A stretch of DNA of 33,880 nucleotides from Nitrospinaceae bacterium UBA7883 (GTDB taxonomy: Bacteria > Nitrospinota_A > UBA7883), in NCBI GenBank assembly GCA_002500605.1, contig DLRR01000023.1, positions 1,254-35,133 of the forward strand, written 5' to 3'. Positions 1-7,738 of this stretch are shown one piece after another. The notes under the pieces are model-generated. The model ran no database searches. It was not told the DNA's origin and saw nothing but the letters and a program-made list of their open reading frames with translations. The position numbers and the translations under genes are program-made. Within the stretch, counting starts at the first letter, position 1; every line of letters starts with the position of its first letter.

Positions 1-36
1 CGACCAACTCAACAAGGGCAGCTTTAAATACGTTAG

Positions 37-403
37 TGGTGGAGGCGAGGGGAGTTGAACCCCTGTCCGAAAACCCTCAACTGCAGGTTTCTACACGTTT
101 AGTTTCCGCTTGTGTTTCTCGTAATCATCGTATGCGCAGAAACGGGCGACGACGACCACAAAGCCCATCTATTGTTTCACATCAGGACCGGCAGGCGAAA
201 TCCTTCAGCTATCCCACTAGCGTTACGCCCTGAACCGCCCCGTGGGAACTGGCGGACAAGACGGCTGTTCAGCTAATTAAGCTGCTACAGCGTAGTTATA
301 ATCGTTGGCGATTATAAAGTTTGCCACTATTATTTACGTGGTTGGTGACCACCACGACGTGCGGCCTGAGCCTTGGCGATCCCGTCGAAACCGAAACGCC
401 CCC
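37..403 (-). ncRNA. ssrA: transfer-messenger RNA (tmRNA)
   Basis: Rescues stalled ribosomes by trans-translation, acting first as an alanine tRNA and then as a short mRNA. The minus strand begins GGGGGCGTTTCGGTTTCGAC, a typical tmRNA 5' end. It finishes with a T-arm (GGTTCAACTCC) and CGCCTCCACCA. The first seven bases pair with the last stem bases (one G-U), giving the tRNA-like acceptor stem, and CCA is encoded. The internal tag frame lies at 324-277. Length is 367 nt, normal for a one-piece tmRNA. It is divergent from the DAHP synthase gene. Confidence 0.96.
277..324 (-). other. tmRNA tag-peptide reading frame
   Basis: Starting at the GCA resume codon (324-322), the frame reads ANFIIANDYNYAVAA and then TAA. 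The core ANDYNYAVAA closely resembles the Escherichia coli tag ending ANDENYALAA, so the resume codon and frame are well supported. With 15 encoded residues it is longer than the E. coli tag. The terminal AVAA should be the ClpXP-type degradation signal. Confidence 0.9.
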
Positions 404-497
404 ATGCGCTAATGATAGCATAGTAACAACTAGACACTGGGAGGATTGCATAAAACAATTGATAATTCAAATATAGTGAATTTTGCTAGAGTTTGTA

Positions 498-526
498 TTG
501 TATAGAGTCTAAAAATGAAATATTAT
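498..526 (+). promoter_or_regulatory. sigma70-type promoter of the DAHP synthase gene
   Basis: TTGTAT (498-503), a 17-nt spacer and TATTAT (521-526) form a good -35/-10 pair. Transcription would start near 533 and leave a leader of about 64 nt before the ATG at 597. Confidence 0.55.
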
Positions 527-547
527 TTAAACAATAATTTGATGGCA

Positions 548-568
548 TTAAAAGACTTTGTCTTTTAA
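548..568 (+). promoter_or_regulatory. hairpin in the aroF leader
   Basis: TTAAAAGAC, loop TTT, GTCTTTTAA: a perfect 9-bp stem about 28 nt upstream of the aroF start and just before the GGAG ribosome site. Its AT-rich composition makes chance or a modest translational effect both possible. No known riboswitch is recognised. Confidence 0.35.
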
Positions 569-596
569 ATTTAAATATCTAGTTGGAGTTTAGTTA

Positions 597-1613
597 ATGA
601 TCATAGTTATGCAGGAGAAGGCCACTAAAAAGGATATTGATGATGTGGTATCTCGTGTGGAAGGATTTGGTTATCAACCTATGGTACTGGAAGGGGCTTT
701 GCGGAAGGTTGTTGCTGCAATGGGTGATGGCAGGGATAAGGCAAGACTTCAGGCATTGGAATCTTTGCATCATGTTGAGTCGGTTATGCCCATACTGAAA
801 CCGTATAAGCTCTGCTCTAGGGAAATAAAGTGTGAGAACACTGTTGTTGATGTAAAGGGCGTTAAAATTGGTGGAAATAAACTTGTTGTCATTGCTGGCC
901 CATGCTCAGTTGAAGGAGAGGAACAACTTGCAATGACTGGCAGTGCAGTTAAAAAGTCCGGCGCTTCTATTCTTCGTGGTGGGGCTTACAAACCAAGAAC
1001 GTCCCCATACAGCTTCCAAGGAATGGAAGAAGATGGGTTGAAAATCCTCCGAACCGTTTCAGATAAAACTGGGATGCCTATAGTCACTGAGGTGATGAAT
1101 CCCAGAGAAGTTGACCTAGTTTATAAATATACTGATGTAATCCAGATTGGAGCTAGGAATGTTCAGAACTTTTCTCTACTTAAGGAAGTTGGAAAGCTAG
1201 ACAAACCCATTCTACTCAAGCGCGGCCTTTCCACCACTATTGAAGAATGGCTGATGTCGGCTGAGTACATTCTTTCTGAGGGGAACCAGAATGTTATCCT
1301 TTGTGAGAGAGGTATACGAACATTCGAGAAAGCAACGCGAAATACTCTAGATTTGTCTGCTGTGCCCGTTGTAAAAGAGCTTACCCACCTGCCTATAATC
1401 GTTGATCCAAGCCACGGAGTAGGTTATTGGCAGTGGGTGGGGTCAATGTCAAAAGCTGCTGTTGCAGCTGGAGCCGATGGTTTGATGATTGAGGTGCATT
1501 GGAAACCGGAGGAAGCATTTTCTGATGGTCCACAATCGCTTAAGCCCAAGAAGTTTGATATTTTGATGGGTGAACTAAAAGCAATTGCCAACGCTGTTGG
1601 AAAAGAAATTTAG
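597..1613 (+). CDS. aroF: 3-deoxy-7-phosphoheptulonate (DAHP) synthase, type I beta
   Basis: Condenses phosphoenolpyruvate with erythrose 4-phosphate, the first step of the shikimate pathway to aromatic amino acids; cytosolic. At 338 aa it has the small ferredoxin-like regulatory domain (about residues 1-70, starting MIIVMQ) fused to the TIM-barrel, as in the Thermotoga maritima type. Visible active-site motifs are GPCS (101-104, metal-ligand Cys103), RGGAYKPRTSPYSFQG (127-142), IGARN (184-188), KRG (208-210) and DPSHGVG (270-276). The N-terminal domain in this class usually mediates feedback inhibition by an aromatic amino acid; which one cannot be read here. The start fits the family N-terminus and follows a GGAG site. 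It stands alone between its own promoter and a strong terminator. Confidence 0.96.
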   Translation: MIIVMQEKATKKDIDDVVSRVEGFGYQPMVLEGALRKVVAAMGDGRDKARLQALESLHHVESVMPILKPYKLCSREIKCENTVVDVKGVKIGGNKLVVIAGPCSVEGEEQLAMTGSAVKKSGASILRGGAYKPRTSPYSFQGMEEDGLKILRTVSDKTGMPIVTEVMNPREVDLVYKYTDVIQIGARNVQNFSLLKEVGKLDKPILLKRGLSTTIEEWLMSAEYILSEGNQNVILCERGIRTFEKATRNTLDLSAVPVVKELTHLPIIVDPSHGVGYWQWVGSMSKAAVAAGADGLMIEVHWKPEEAFSDGPQSLKPKKFDILMGELKAIANAVGKEI

Positions 1614-1648
1614 CCTCCACCCATACGAATTGTGGCAACCTAGTTTTA

Positions 1649-1685
1649 ATACCGTATCGGTTCGAACCGATACGGTATTTTTAAT
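1649..1685 (+). terminator. Rho-independent terminator after aroF
   Basis: A perfect 30-bp palindrome (1649-1678) folds into a stem of at least 12 bp, ATACCGTATCGG with CCGATACGGTAT, around TTCGAA. It is followed at once by TTTTTAATTTT. The position just after the aroF stop supports its role. Confidence 0.92.
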
Positions 1686-1700
1686 TTTGATTGTTATATT

Positions 1701-3647
1701 ATGACTATGAAAAGCATTTTTGGGCCTAACGGCAGGCTCTCACAACTAATGTCAGAATATGAATATCGTGAGGGCCAGGTTCGGATGGCCAATGCAGTTT
1801 TGGATGCTTTGCATAATGAAGATAGGCTGTTAGTTGAGGCCGGTACCGGAACTGGAAAAACACTTGCTTACCTAGTTCCCGCTGTTCTAACTGGACAAAA
1901 AATTGTTGTGTCAACTAACACACTTAACCTACAGGAACAGATCGTTGGTAAGGATATCCTGGCTGTGGAAAAGATATTTCCTAGTAAGGTTAAGGTTGCT
2001 TGCATGAAGGGACGGGCAAACTATCTTTGCAAACGAAGGTTTAAAAGCTTTACCCAACAACCGCTGTTTACAGATAAAAATGAGGGGCAGTTTTTTAGAT
2101 CAATTCAAGACTGGGCTTTAAAGACTAGCACTGGTGACAGATCTGAAGTACCTGGCCTGCCGGATGATTATGAGGCGTGGTTAGATATTAATAGCCGTTC
2201 AGAACTTTGCCTTGGCACTGCATGTGAAACATACGAAAGTTGTTTTATCACTAAAATGAGGTCCAATGCCGCGATGGCAAATATTGTGGTGGTGAATCAC
2301 CATCTTTTTTTTGCAGACCTTAATGTGCGCGGCTCCACATTTGGAGAAGTGATACCAAAATACGATTCAGTGATATTTGATGAGGCTCACCAAGTAGAGG
2401 ATATAGCCAGCACATATTTTGGGTCATCGCTTTCTAACTATAGAATCTTAGACATTACCAGGGATACTGAGAGAGAGTTACGGTTAGCCAAATTAACCGA
2501 TTCAGACACAGAAAAGATCCTTTCAAATTTAGTTGCTAGATCCCATGTGTTTTTTGACACTGTACGGAAAACATTAGATGGAAATAAAAGTATTAAAGCA
2601 CAAGACGCAAAAGTTTGGGAACAACCCGCTGACGACCTAATGACATCGCTTACAATGGCTTCAGATTCTTTATCAGCTAAGGCCAATGCCCCTGATTCAG
2701 TGAAGGCGCTTGCTTTTCGCTTTGCTGATACTGGTAACACCCTTTTAGGTCTGAGTTCCATGGGCTGTGATGAGAATGTTTATTGGTCAGAATGTAGGGG
2801 TAAAGGTGTTTTTTTACATTCTTCACCAATTGATGTGTCTACACACCTTGCTGAGAAACTCTACCCGAAAGCTGGATCCATGGTTTTTACATCGGCAACC
2901 ATGACCGCCGGAGGAAAATTTGATTTTATAAAGAGCAGGTTAGGCTTGGATTCTCCCATCGAGCTTTCGATAGATTCACCTTACAATTATAAGACTCGTA
3001 CAGCGCTCTATCTACCAACGGATACTCCTGAACCATCCAGCAAGAATTTTGCTTCGGCTATTTCTAATGAAATCTCCAAAATAGTTAAAATTTCAAAGGG
3101 TCGTGCATTCGTGTTATTTACTAGCAAAAAGAACATGGATATTTGTTGGAATCTGCTAAAAGACAATGTTTCATATACTATTATGAAACAGGGGGATGCT
3201 CCTAGATCAGTAATTCTAGATAAATTCCGTGAAAACAACCAATCTGTTTTGTTCGCAACAACATCCTTTTGGCAAGGGGTTGATGTCCAAGGTGATTCTT
3301 TGTCTGCTGTGATAATCGATAAGCTTCCATTCGCCGTACCTGATGACCCTCTTACGGAGGCACGGATAAACTTTATAAAAAAGCGCGGTGGATCACCATT
3401 TCGTGAATACCAATTACCTCAGGCAACTCTTTTACTAAAGCAAGGCTTGGGACGCCTGATTAGGTCCGAATCAGATTGTGGGATACTCGCAGTACTAGAT
3501 AAGCGGATGAAAACGAAAAGCTACGGAAAAACTTTCTTAAAGGCCCTGCCAAATTTTCCTGTAGTTTCCTCTATAAATGAACTGGGGAAGGTGGCGCAAA
3601 CTTGGTGGGGAGATGGTGTTGAAACATCTTTGGAAAATTCGGAATAA
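1701..3647 (+). CDS. dinG: ATP-dependent DNA helicase, DinG/XPD-like iron-sulfur family
   Basis: Superfamily 2 helicase expected to unwind DNA, D-loops, R-loops or forked substrates 5'-3' during repair. Walker A is EAGTGTGKT (46-54). Four cysteines, C110, C170, C175 and C181, are placed as the 4Fe-4S cluster ligands of the XPD/DinG family. The DEAH box is at 227-230, and the C-terminal motif VI reads QGLGRLIR. At 648 aa it is close to DinG/YoaA size and has no N-terminal exonuclease domain, unlike Bacillus DinG. The ATG at 1701 has no clear Shine-Dalgarno; an ATG two codons downstream (1707) is equally possible. No LexA box was recognised in the short upstream gap, so SOS control is not shown. 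YoaA-like is an equally valid family name. Confidence 0.93.
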   Translation: MTMKSIFGPNGRLSQLMSEYEYREGQVRMANAVLDALHNEDRLLVEAGTGTGKTLAYLVPAVLTGQKIVVSTNTLNLQEQIVGKDILAVEKIFPSKVKVACMKGRANYLCKRRFKSFTQQPLFTDKNEGQFFRSIQDWALKTSTGDRSEVPGLPDDYEAWLDINSRSELCLGTACETYESCFITKMRSNAAMANIVVVNHHLFFADLNVRGSTFGEVIPKYDSVIFDEAHQVEDIASTYFGSSLSNYRILDITRDTERELRLAKLTDSDTEKILSNLVARSHVFFDTVRKTLDGNKSIKAQDAKVWEQPADDLMTSLTMASDSLSAKANAPDSVKALAFRFADTGNTLLGLSSMGCDENVYWSECRGKGVFLHSSPIDVSTHLAEKLYPKAGSMVFTSATMTAGGKFDFIKSRLGLDSPIELSIDSPYNYKTRTALYLPTDTPEPSSKNFASAISNEISKIVKISKGRAFVLFTSKKNMDICWNLLKDNVSYTIMKQGDAPRSVILDKFRENNQSVLFATTSFWQGVDVQGDSLSAVIIDKLPFAVPDDPLTEARINFIKKRGGSPFREYQLPQATLLLKQGLGRLIRSESDCGILAVLDKRMKTKSYGKTFLKALPNFPVVSSINELGKVAQTWWGDGVETSLENSE

Positions 3648-3746
3648 TCGGTGATCACAGTTAGTATTGAGCTGCCAGCAGGCTTAGAGTACTCTGCATA
3701 AAAGCAATTGGAATAACTTCATTTCTTATCAATTTAAATATGTAAA

Positions 3747-5063
3747 GTGAAAGATATTACGACTGATAGGAGGAGTAATCTTATTAAGAAAAACGTTGGT
3801 GACCTAATGCGAGAAATGTTCTCAAGTAGGATCAGCGAAGTGATTTCAGAGATCATCCGAATGGCCGATGAGATAGGATGCAAAGCATACTTGGTGGGTG
3901 GGTTTGTTCGTGATCTGCTCATGAAAAAACCTAATCGTGATGTGGACATTGTAATAGAAGGTGATGGGATTAAATTTGCAGAGCTGTTCGCCAGGCGAGT
4001 AGACGGAAGGGTGCGCACGCACAAGAGATTTAAAACATCCGCTGTTATTTTTTCAGATGGATTTAGAGTTGATGTTGCAACAGCCAGAGAAGAGTACTAC
4101 GCACATCCAGCAGCTTTACCAGTGGTTGAGATAAGCTCAATCGAACGTGACCTATATCGCCGAGATTTCTCCATTAATGCCATGGCTATTTGCCTAAATG
4201 GTAAAGAAACAAGCATGTTGTACGATTTTTTTGGTGGCCAGTCTGATTTAAAAGACCATGTTATTCGGGTCTTGCACAAACGTAGCTTTATTGATGACCC
4301 TACAAGAGTTTTTCGTGCGGTTAGATTTGAACATAGGCTTGGGTTTAGAATATGCGAACCAACTCTACTTTTACTAGAAAGTGCTACTCGTGAAAAATTA
4401 TTTGAAAAACTATCCGCTGAGCGCTTGTTTAACGAAGCCGTCTTAATACTAGAAGAACAAAAGCCCGAAGAAGCGTTGCTTCGTATGAATGAACTTGGCC
4501 TATTGAAATTTATACACCCAGAGCTTTGTTTTAGAGTGGAATCAAATCAACTAATGAATCATTGCAAGGAAACCCTAGTTTGGTTTGAGCTTAATTTCCC
4601 TGGTAGGGAAGTGCGAAGATGGGTTGTTATGATGATGGCTCTCTTTGACTCTTTAGCCAATGATTGTCGTGATGAAATGCTCCAGAAGTTTAAATCAGCG
4701 AAGAAAATGTTAAGCTGCCCACTAGTTAACCTTGCAAAGGTGGAGGCAGCCACAGCAAAATTACATAAACCTGTTGTGTCACCTTCTTTTGTTGGTAAAG
4801 CTTTTGAGAACCTTACAAATGAGGCGCTGGTTTTTATGGCAGCAAAACAAACTGGTGAAGGTATAAAAGCATTGGTAACTAGTTACCTTACAAATATAAA
4901 AGATATAAGACCTTTCATAAATGGAGAGGATATACTAAAAATGGGGGTGTCACCATCTCCTATTATATCTAATATCTTGGAACAAGTGATGGAAGCTCAG
5001 TTGGATGGGAAGTTGAAATCACGACATGAAGCACTCAAGTTGGCAGACAAGTTGTCGAGGTGA
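3747..5063 (+). CDS. cca: CCA-adding tRNA nucleotidyltransferase / poly(A) polymerase family (class II)
   Basis: Adds or repairs the 3' CCA of tRNA, or possibly only part of it, or adds A tails. The class II nucleotidyltransferase fold is clear: YLVGGFVRDLL (48-58), catalytic DVD (65-67) and RRDFSINAMA (138-147), followed by the DPTRVFRAVRFEHRLGFR neck element. The C-terminus (FINGEDILKMGVSPSPIISNILEQ) matches the tail of the long DHH-CBS-containing family members, but those N-terminal domains are absent (438 aa). CC-adding, A-adding, CCA-adding and poly(A) activities cannot be separated by eye. The GTG start at 3747 is uncertain. An AGGAGG at 3768-3773 lies inside the frame and precedes an ATT codon at 3783, and the first ATG is at 3807. 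Confidence 0.9.
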   Translation: MKDITTDRRSNLIKKNVGDLMREMFSSRISEVISEIIRMADEIGCKAYLVGGFVRDLLMKKPNRDVDIVIEGDGIKFAELFARRVDGRVRTHKRFKTSAVIFSDGFRVDVATAREEYYAHPAALPVVEISSIERDLYRRDFSINAMAICLNGKETSMLYDFFGGQSDLKDHVIRVLHKRSFIDDPTRVFRAVRFEHRLGFRICEPTLLLLESATREKLFEKLSAERLFNEAVLILEEQKPEEALLRMNELGLLKFIHPELCFRVESNQLMNHCKETLVWFELNFPGREVRRWVVMMMALFDSLANDCRDEMLQKFKSAKKMLSCPLVNLAKVEAATAKLHKPVVSPSFVGKAFENLTNEALVFMAAKQTGEGIKALVTSYLTNIKDIRPFINGEDILKMGVSPSPIISNILEQVMEAQLDGKLKSRHEALKLADKLSR

Positions 5064-5136
5064 AAACAGCTGGTTAACCATAAGTCTATTTAAAATAGAC
5101 ATTAACCCATGCAGTTATAATTGCTGCCAATTGTAG

Positions 5137-5142
5137 TATAAT
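5137..5142 (+). promoter_or_regulatory. possible -10 element for the NYN gene
   Basis: A perfect TATAAT lies in the 231-nt gap after the nucleotidyltransferase gene, but there is no convincing -35 at 16-18 nt. A transcript from here would carry a leader of about 145 nt, with no recognised structure. A small inverted repeat (GTCTATTT/AAATAGAC, 5084-5100) lies upstream and lacks a T-tract. Confidence 0.3.
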
Positions 5143-5294
5143 AAGGGCGAGGAAGGAGTCTAGGCAGTGGCGCTCGGGCTTAAACAGTAAGTTAAACGAT
5201 TTTGTGTGGACGACAGGCTTTACTTTTAACCCTGAGAAATGAAGTGCTTAGAAATTTAGATAGTATAAATTAACAGTGAGGGAATTAACTGAAC

Positions 5295-5789
5295 ATGTCG
5301 ATTCTTGTTTATCAAAAGGTTGGAGTTTTTTTTGATGCCGAAAATATAGAACTTGGTGGTTATAACATATATGGTGGCCGGGTCAACTACGCTGCCATGG
5401 TTGAAGAGGTTGGAGACAGGGAAATCACGAGAGTAATATACTACAAACCAATTCATAAAAATATCAGTGAAGAGTTTCGAAAGTTCTGGACAAGCCTTGG
5501 CGGAGATATCAAACAGCCAGTAAAAAATGCTGATGCCTGGCTAACCATTGATGCAGTTACAATGGCGGATAAGCTGGATGTGGTTATATTGGTAGCCGGA
5601 GATAAAGATTACCTTCCATTGTTGTGGTACTTAAAAAACAGGGGCTGCAAGGTAGAGGTATGGTCTTTTCCAGAAACTTGTGCTGAAATGATGAAAGAAG
5701 CGGCGGATAGCTTTTTCCCGCTTGATGAGCGTTTTATCCTCAAGGAAAAGCCATCTGGCAAGTCAAAACGGAAGGTAAAAAAAACTTGA
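5295..5789 (+). CDS. NYN domain protein (LabA/DUF88, PIN-like nuclease fold)
   Basis: A 164-aa protein with the NYN fold, a PIN-like metal-dependent RNase family. Conserved acidic positions are visible: VFFDAENIE (D14, N17), ADAWLTIDA (D80, D86) and VAGDKDYLPLL (D103, D105). These should bind the catalytic metal. The C-terminus is short and basic (KSKRKVKK), which could contact nucleic acid. No extra domain such as OST-HTH is present. The upstream neighbour is a tRNA/RNA 3'-end enzyme, which fits RNA metabolism but does not prove a partnership. The substrate is unknown. The ATG start gives a complete first beta strand. Confidence 0.88.
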   Translation: MSILVYQKVGVFFDAENIELGGYNIYGGRVNYAAMVEEVGDREITRVIYYKPIHKNISEEFRKFWTSLGGDIKQPVKNADAWLTIDAVTMADKLDVVILVAGDKDYLPLLWYLKNRGCKVEVWSFPETCAEMMKEAADSFFPLDERFILKEKPSGKSKRKVKKT

Positions 5790-5800
5790 CTTCATATCGT

Positions 5801-5877
5801 AACAGCAGGTATAAGCAAGCTGTTGATTGGCACGTTTTCAACTAGTTGGCTGTGGTTTTGTGCCCATTCAACGTGCC
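5801..5877 (+). promoter_or_regulatory. structured 5' leader region upstream of the M23 peptidase gene
   Basis: Two successive inverted repeats lie in the 163-nt gap: AACAGC (5801-5806) with GCTGTT (5819-5824), and GGCACGTT (5829-5836) with AACGTGCC (5870-5877). The loop of the second contains the palindrome CAACTAGTTG. A third weak pairing, AGCCA/TGGCT, lies further on. No known riboswitch consensus was recognised. Neither stem is followed by a T-tract, so these are not plain terminators. Confidence 0.35.
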
Positions 5878-5952
5878 GAGGAGAGGGGAATTCTAGCCAT
5901 GCAAGGGGATGGTTGGAAAGTGTGGCTGCTAATCTTCTAAACAGAAAAAGAA

Positions 5953-6897
5953 ATGAATAAAAATCGCTTTGTGGAGCTATTTTCGAAAAAGTATACCTTG
6001 ATTTTTGTTCCTGATGTAACGAAGTTCAAGCGTTTTTCGGTTTCCGTTATCATAGCCAAGTCTGGCTTTTGGCTTGGCCTCATGCTTCTACTTGGATTTA
6101 GTTATTTTTCTTATACGGTAATTCAAAGAAATGCGGATTTGGAAGAGTTGGATGGTCTAAGGGTCAGCTCGGTAGAACAAAAACGAGAAATCCTTAAGTT
6201 TGCGCAAAAACTTCAGCACATTGAGTCTCAACTTTCTAGACTGGAGCAGTTCGACAGGAAACTTCGTGTCATGACTGCTCAAGAAGATAGGCAAGATAGC
6301 ACGAAAGACTTTGGATCCGGTGGACCACATCTCAATAACAAGTCTACTTTTCCCAACACTCCAAATAAGCTTTTAAAATCTTACACCGATATCCTAATAA
6401 ACGAACTTGGTAAGGTGGAACGAAAGGTTGAAGAACAGGAAGCCAGTTTTTCAGAGATGCATAAGTTTTTAATGGCTCGAGCATCAGTTTTATCGCATAC
6501 GCCTTCTATTGCACCTGTAGAGGGTTGGATAACATCATCGTTTGGTCGCAGGCGCTCCCCTTTCACTGGCAAGCGTGAAATGCACGAAGGTCTTGATATA
6601 GCAGCTAGAACTGGTACACCGATTGTTGCACCCGCGGATGGAACTGTAATAAAGGTTGGCTATAATGGCGGATATGGTAAAGTCGTTGTGATCGACCATG
6701 GGAATGGTATTGTGACCAAGTTTGGGCACAACTCAAAAAATCTGACAAAGGTAGGTAAAAAAGTGAGACGCGGTGATGTCATTGCAAAACTTGGCAACAC
6801 TGGCAGATCCACTGGCCCCCATGTCCATTACGAAGTGTTACTAAACGGTGTTGCTGTAAACCCTTCTAGATATATACTATCAAACAAAACAAATTAA
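5953..6897 (+). CDS. membrane-anchored M23 family metallopeptidase (LytM/EnvC-like)
   Basis: Peptidoglycan endopeptidase or amidase activator of the M23 family, acting in the periplasm. After a cytosolic N-terminus, one membrane segment spans about residues 35-57. A coiled coil (about 60-105 and 135-160) and the LytM domain (about 188-308) follow. Zinc-site motifs are intact: HEGLD (H211, D215) and PHVHYE (H290, H292), with GHNS at 258-261 in place of the usual GHLS. Intact ligands argue for an active enzyme rather than a degenerate EnvC/NlpD activator. In M23 enzymes of this layout, the coiled coil often regulates or positions the catalytic domain. It lies 58 nt upstream of pgsA. Its specific cut site cannot be inferred. 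Confidence 0.94.
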   Translation: MNKNRFVELFSKKYTLIFVPDVTKFKRFSVSVIIAKSGFWLGLMLLLGFSYFSYTVIQRNADLEELDGLRVSSVEQKREILKFAQKLQHIESQLSRLEQFDRKLRVMTAQEDRQDSTKDFGSGGPHLNNKSTFPNTPNKLLKSYTDILINELGKVERKVEEQEASFSEMHKFLMARASVLSHTPSIAPVEGWITSSFGRRRSPFTGKREMHEGLDIAARTGTPIVAPADGTVIKVGYNGGYGKVVVIDHGNGIVTKFGHNSKNLTKVGKKVRRGDVIAKLGNTGRSTGPHVHYEVLLNGVAVNPSRYILSNKTN

Positions 6898-6955
6898 ATT
6901 TTTTTATTTGAGTACGTTCACTCCTTAACAAATTAACGTCAAAAGGCGTTCAGTT

Positions 6956-7513
6956 ATGCTTGAGTTAAACCTTCCAAACAAACTTACCCTGCTCCGAATC
7001 TTTTTGATTCCGCTGCTGTTGGTTTTTCTAATCACACCATCTATGATCTCTTGTATCATTGCAGCAATTATATTTGGTTTGGCCGCTGCAACAGACTGGT
7101 TAGATGGCCATCTTGCTCGTGTGACAAATCAGGTGACATTACTTGGCAAACTTTTAGATCCGGTTGCCGATAAACTCCTTGTCATGGCAGCGTTATTGCC
7201 TCTGGTAGAGCTTGATCGAGTTGCCGCTTGGATAGTTGTTATCATTATAGGCAGAGAGTTTGCCGTTTCTGGTTTGCGCATTATTGCATCAGCATATGGT
7301 GTAAACATCGCCGCCGGTGACCTAGGTAAATACAAAATGGCGGCTGAAATTGTAGCCATCTTGTTTCTCATCCTTGATTTCAATATTATTTTTCATTATT
7401 TGGGTCAAGTAAGTATTTGGGTAGCTATGTTTCTGTCAGTAATCTCAGGTGTAGGGTATTTTTTCGACTTCTGGAACAACCTGGATCCTAAAAAGATTGA
7501 AGAAATGGACTAG
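6956..7513 (+). CDS. pgsA: CDP-diacylglycerol-glycerol-3-phosphate 3-phosphatidyltransferase
   Basis: Makes phosphatidylglycerophosphate, the committed step to phosphatidylglycerol and cardiolipin, in the inner membrane. The CDP-alcohol phosphotransferase signature D-x2-DG-x2-AR-x8-G-x3-D-x3-D is complete: D47, D50, G51, A54, R55, G64, D68 and D72. Length of 185 aa and several hydrophobic segments are normal for PgsA. The N-terminal NLPNKLTLLRIFLIP is a typical PgsA opening. The ATG at 6956 gives this family N-terminus and follows an AAAGGCG site. It is convergent with argB across 225 nt in which no clear terminator was seen. Confidence 0.94.
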   Translation: MLELNLPNKLTLLRIFLIPLLLVFLITPSMISCIIAAIIFGLAAATDWLDGHLARVTNQVTLLGKLLDPVADKLLVMAALLPLVELDRVAAWIVVIIIGREFAVSGLRIIASAYGVNIAAGDLGKYKMAAEIVAILFLILDFNIIFHYLGQVSIWVAMFLSVISGVGYFFDFWNNLDPKKIEEMD

Positions 7514-7738
7514 CCACTTTCTTTAAGTCCAGCAGATTTTAATAAGCTTAATAACTATAAATACAAATGCTAAACGGCTCTCGTATTAAAAAGGATGTGC
7601 CACTTTTTACAGATTTACCTGGAATGTAAATATCAGTTTACTCAAACAACTATTGGCAATGATCAAGAAATATCGCGTAATCAATATTTCATAAGGTCTT
7701 CGCGTAACCTGCTTAGGATGCTTGGTTATTCTTTATAA

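Noticed and set aside
36..233. 65-codon plus-strand frame at the left edge
   Set aside because: It lies wholly within the tmRNA gene on the opposite strand.
1614..1710. LexA box controlling dinG
   Set aside because: No CTGT-N8-ACAG or GAAC-N4-GTTC sequence was recognised as a real operator. The GGTTCGAACC at the centre of the terminator palindrome is part of its stem.
5084..5100. Terminator after the nucleotidyltransferase gene
   Set aside because: The AT-rich inverted repeat has almost no loop, and ATTAACCC rather than T-rich sequence follows.
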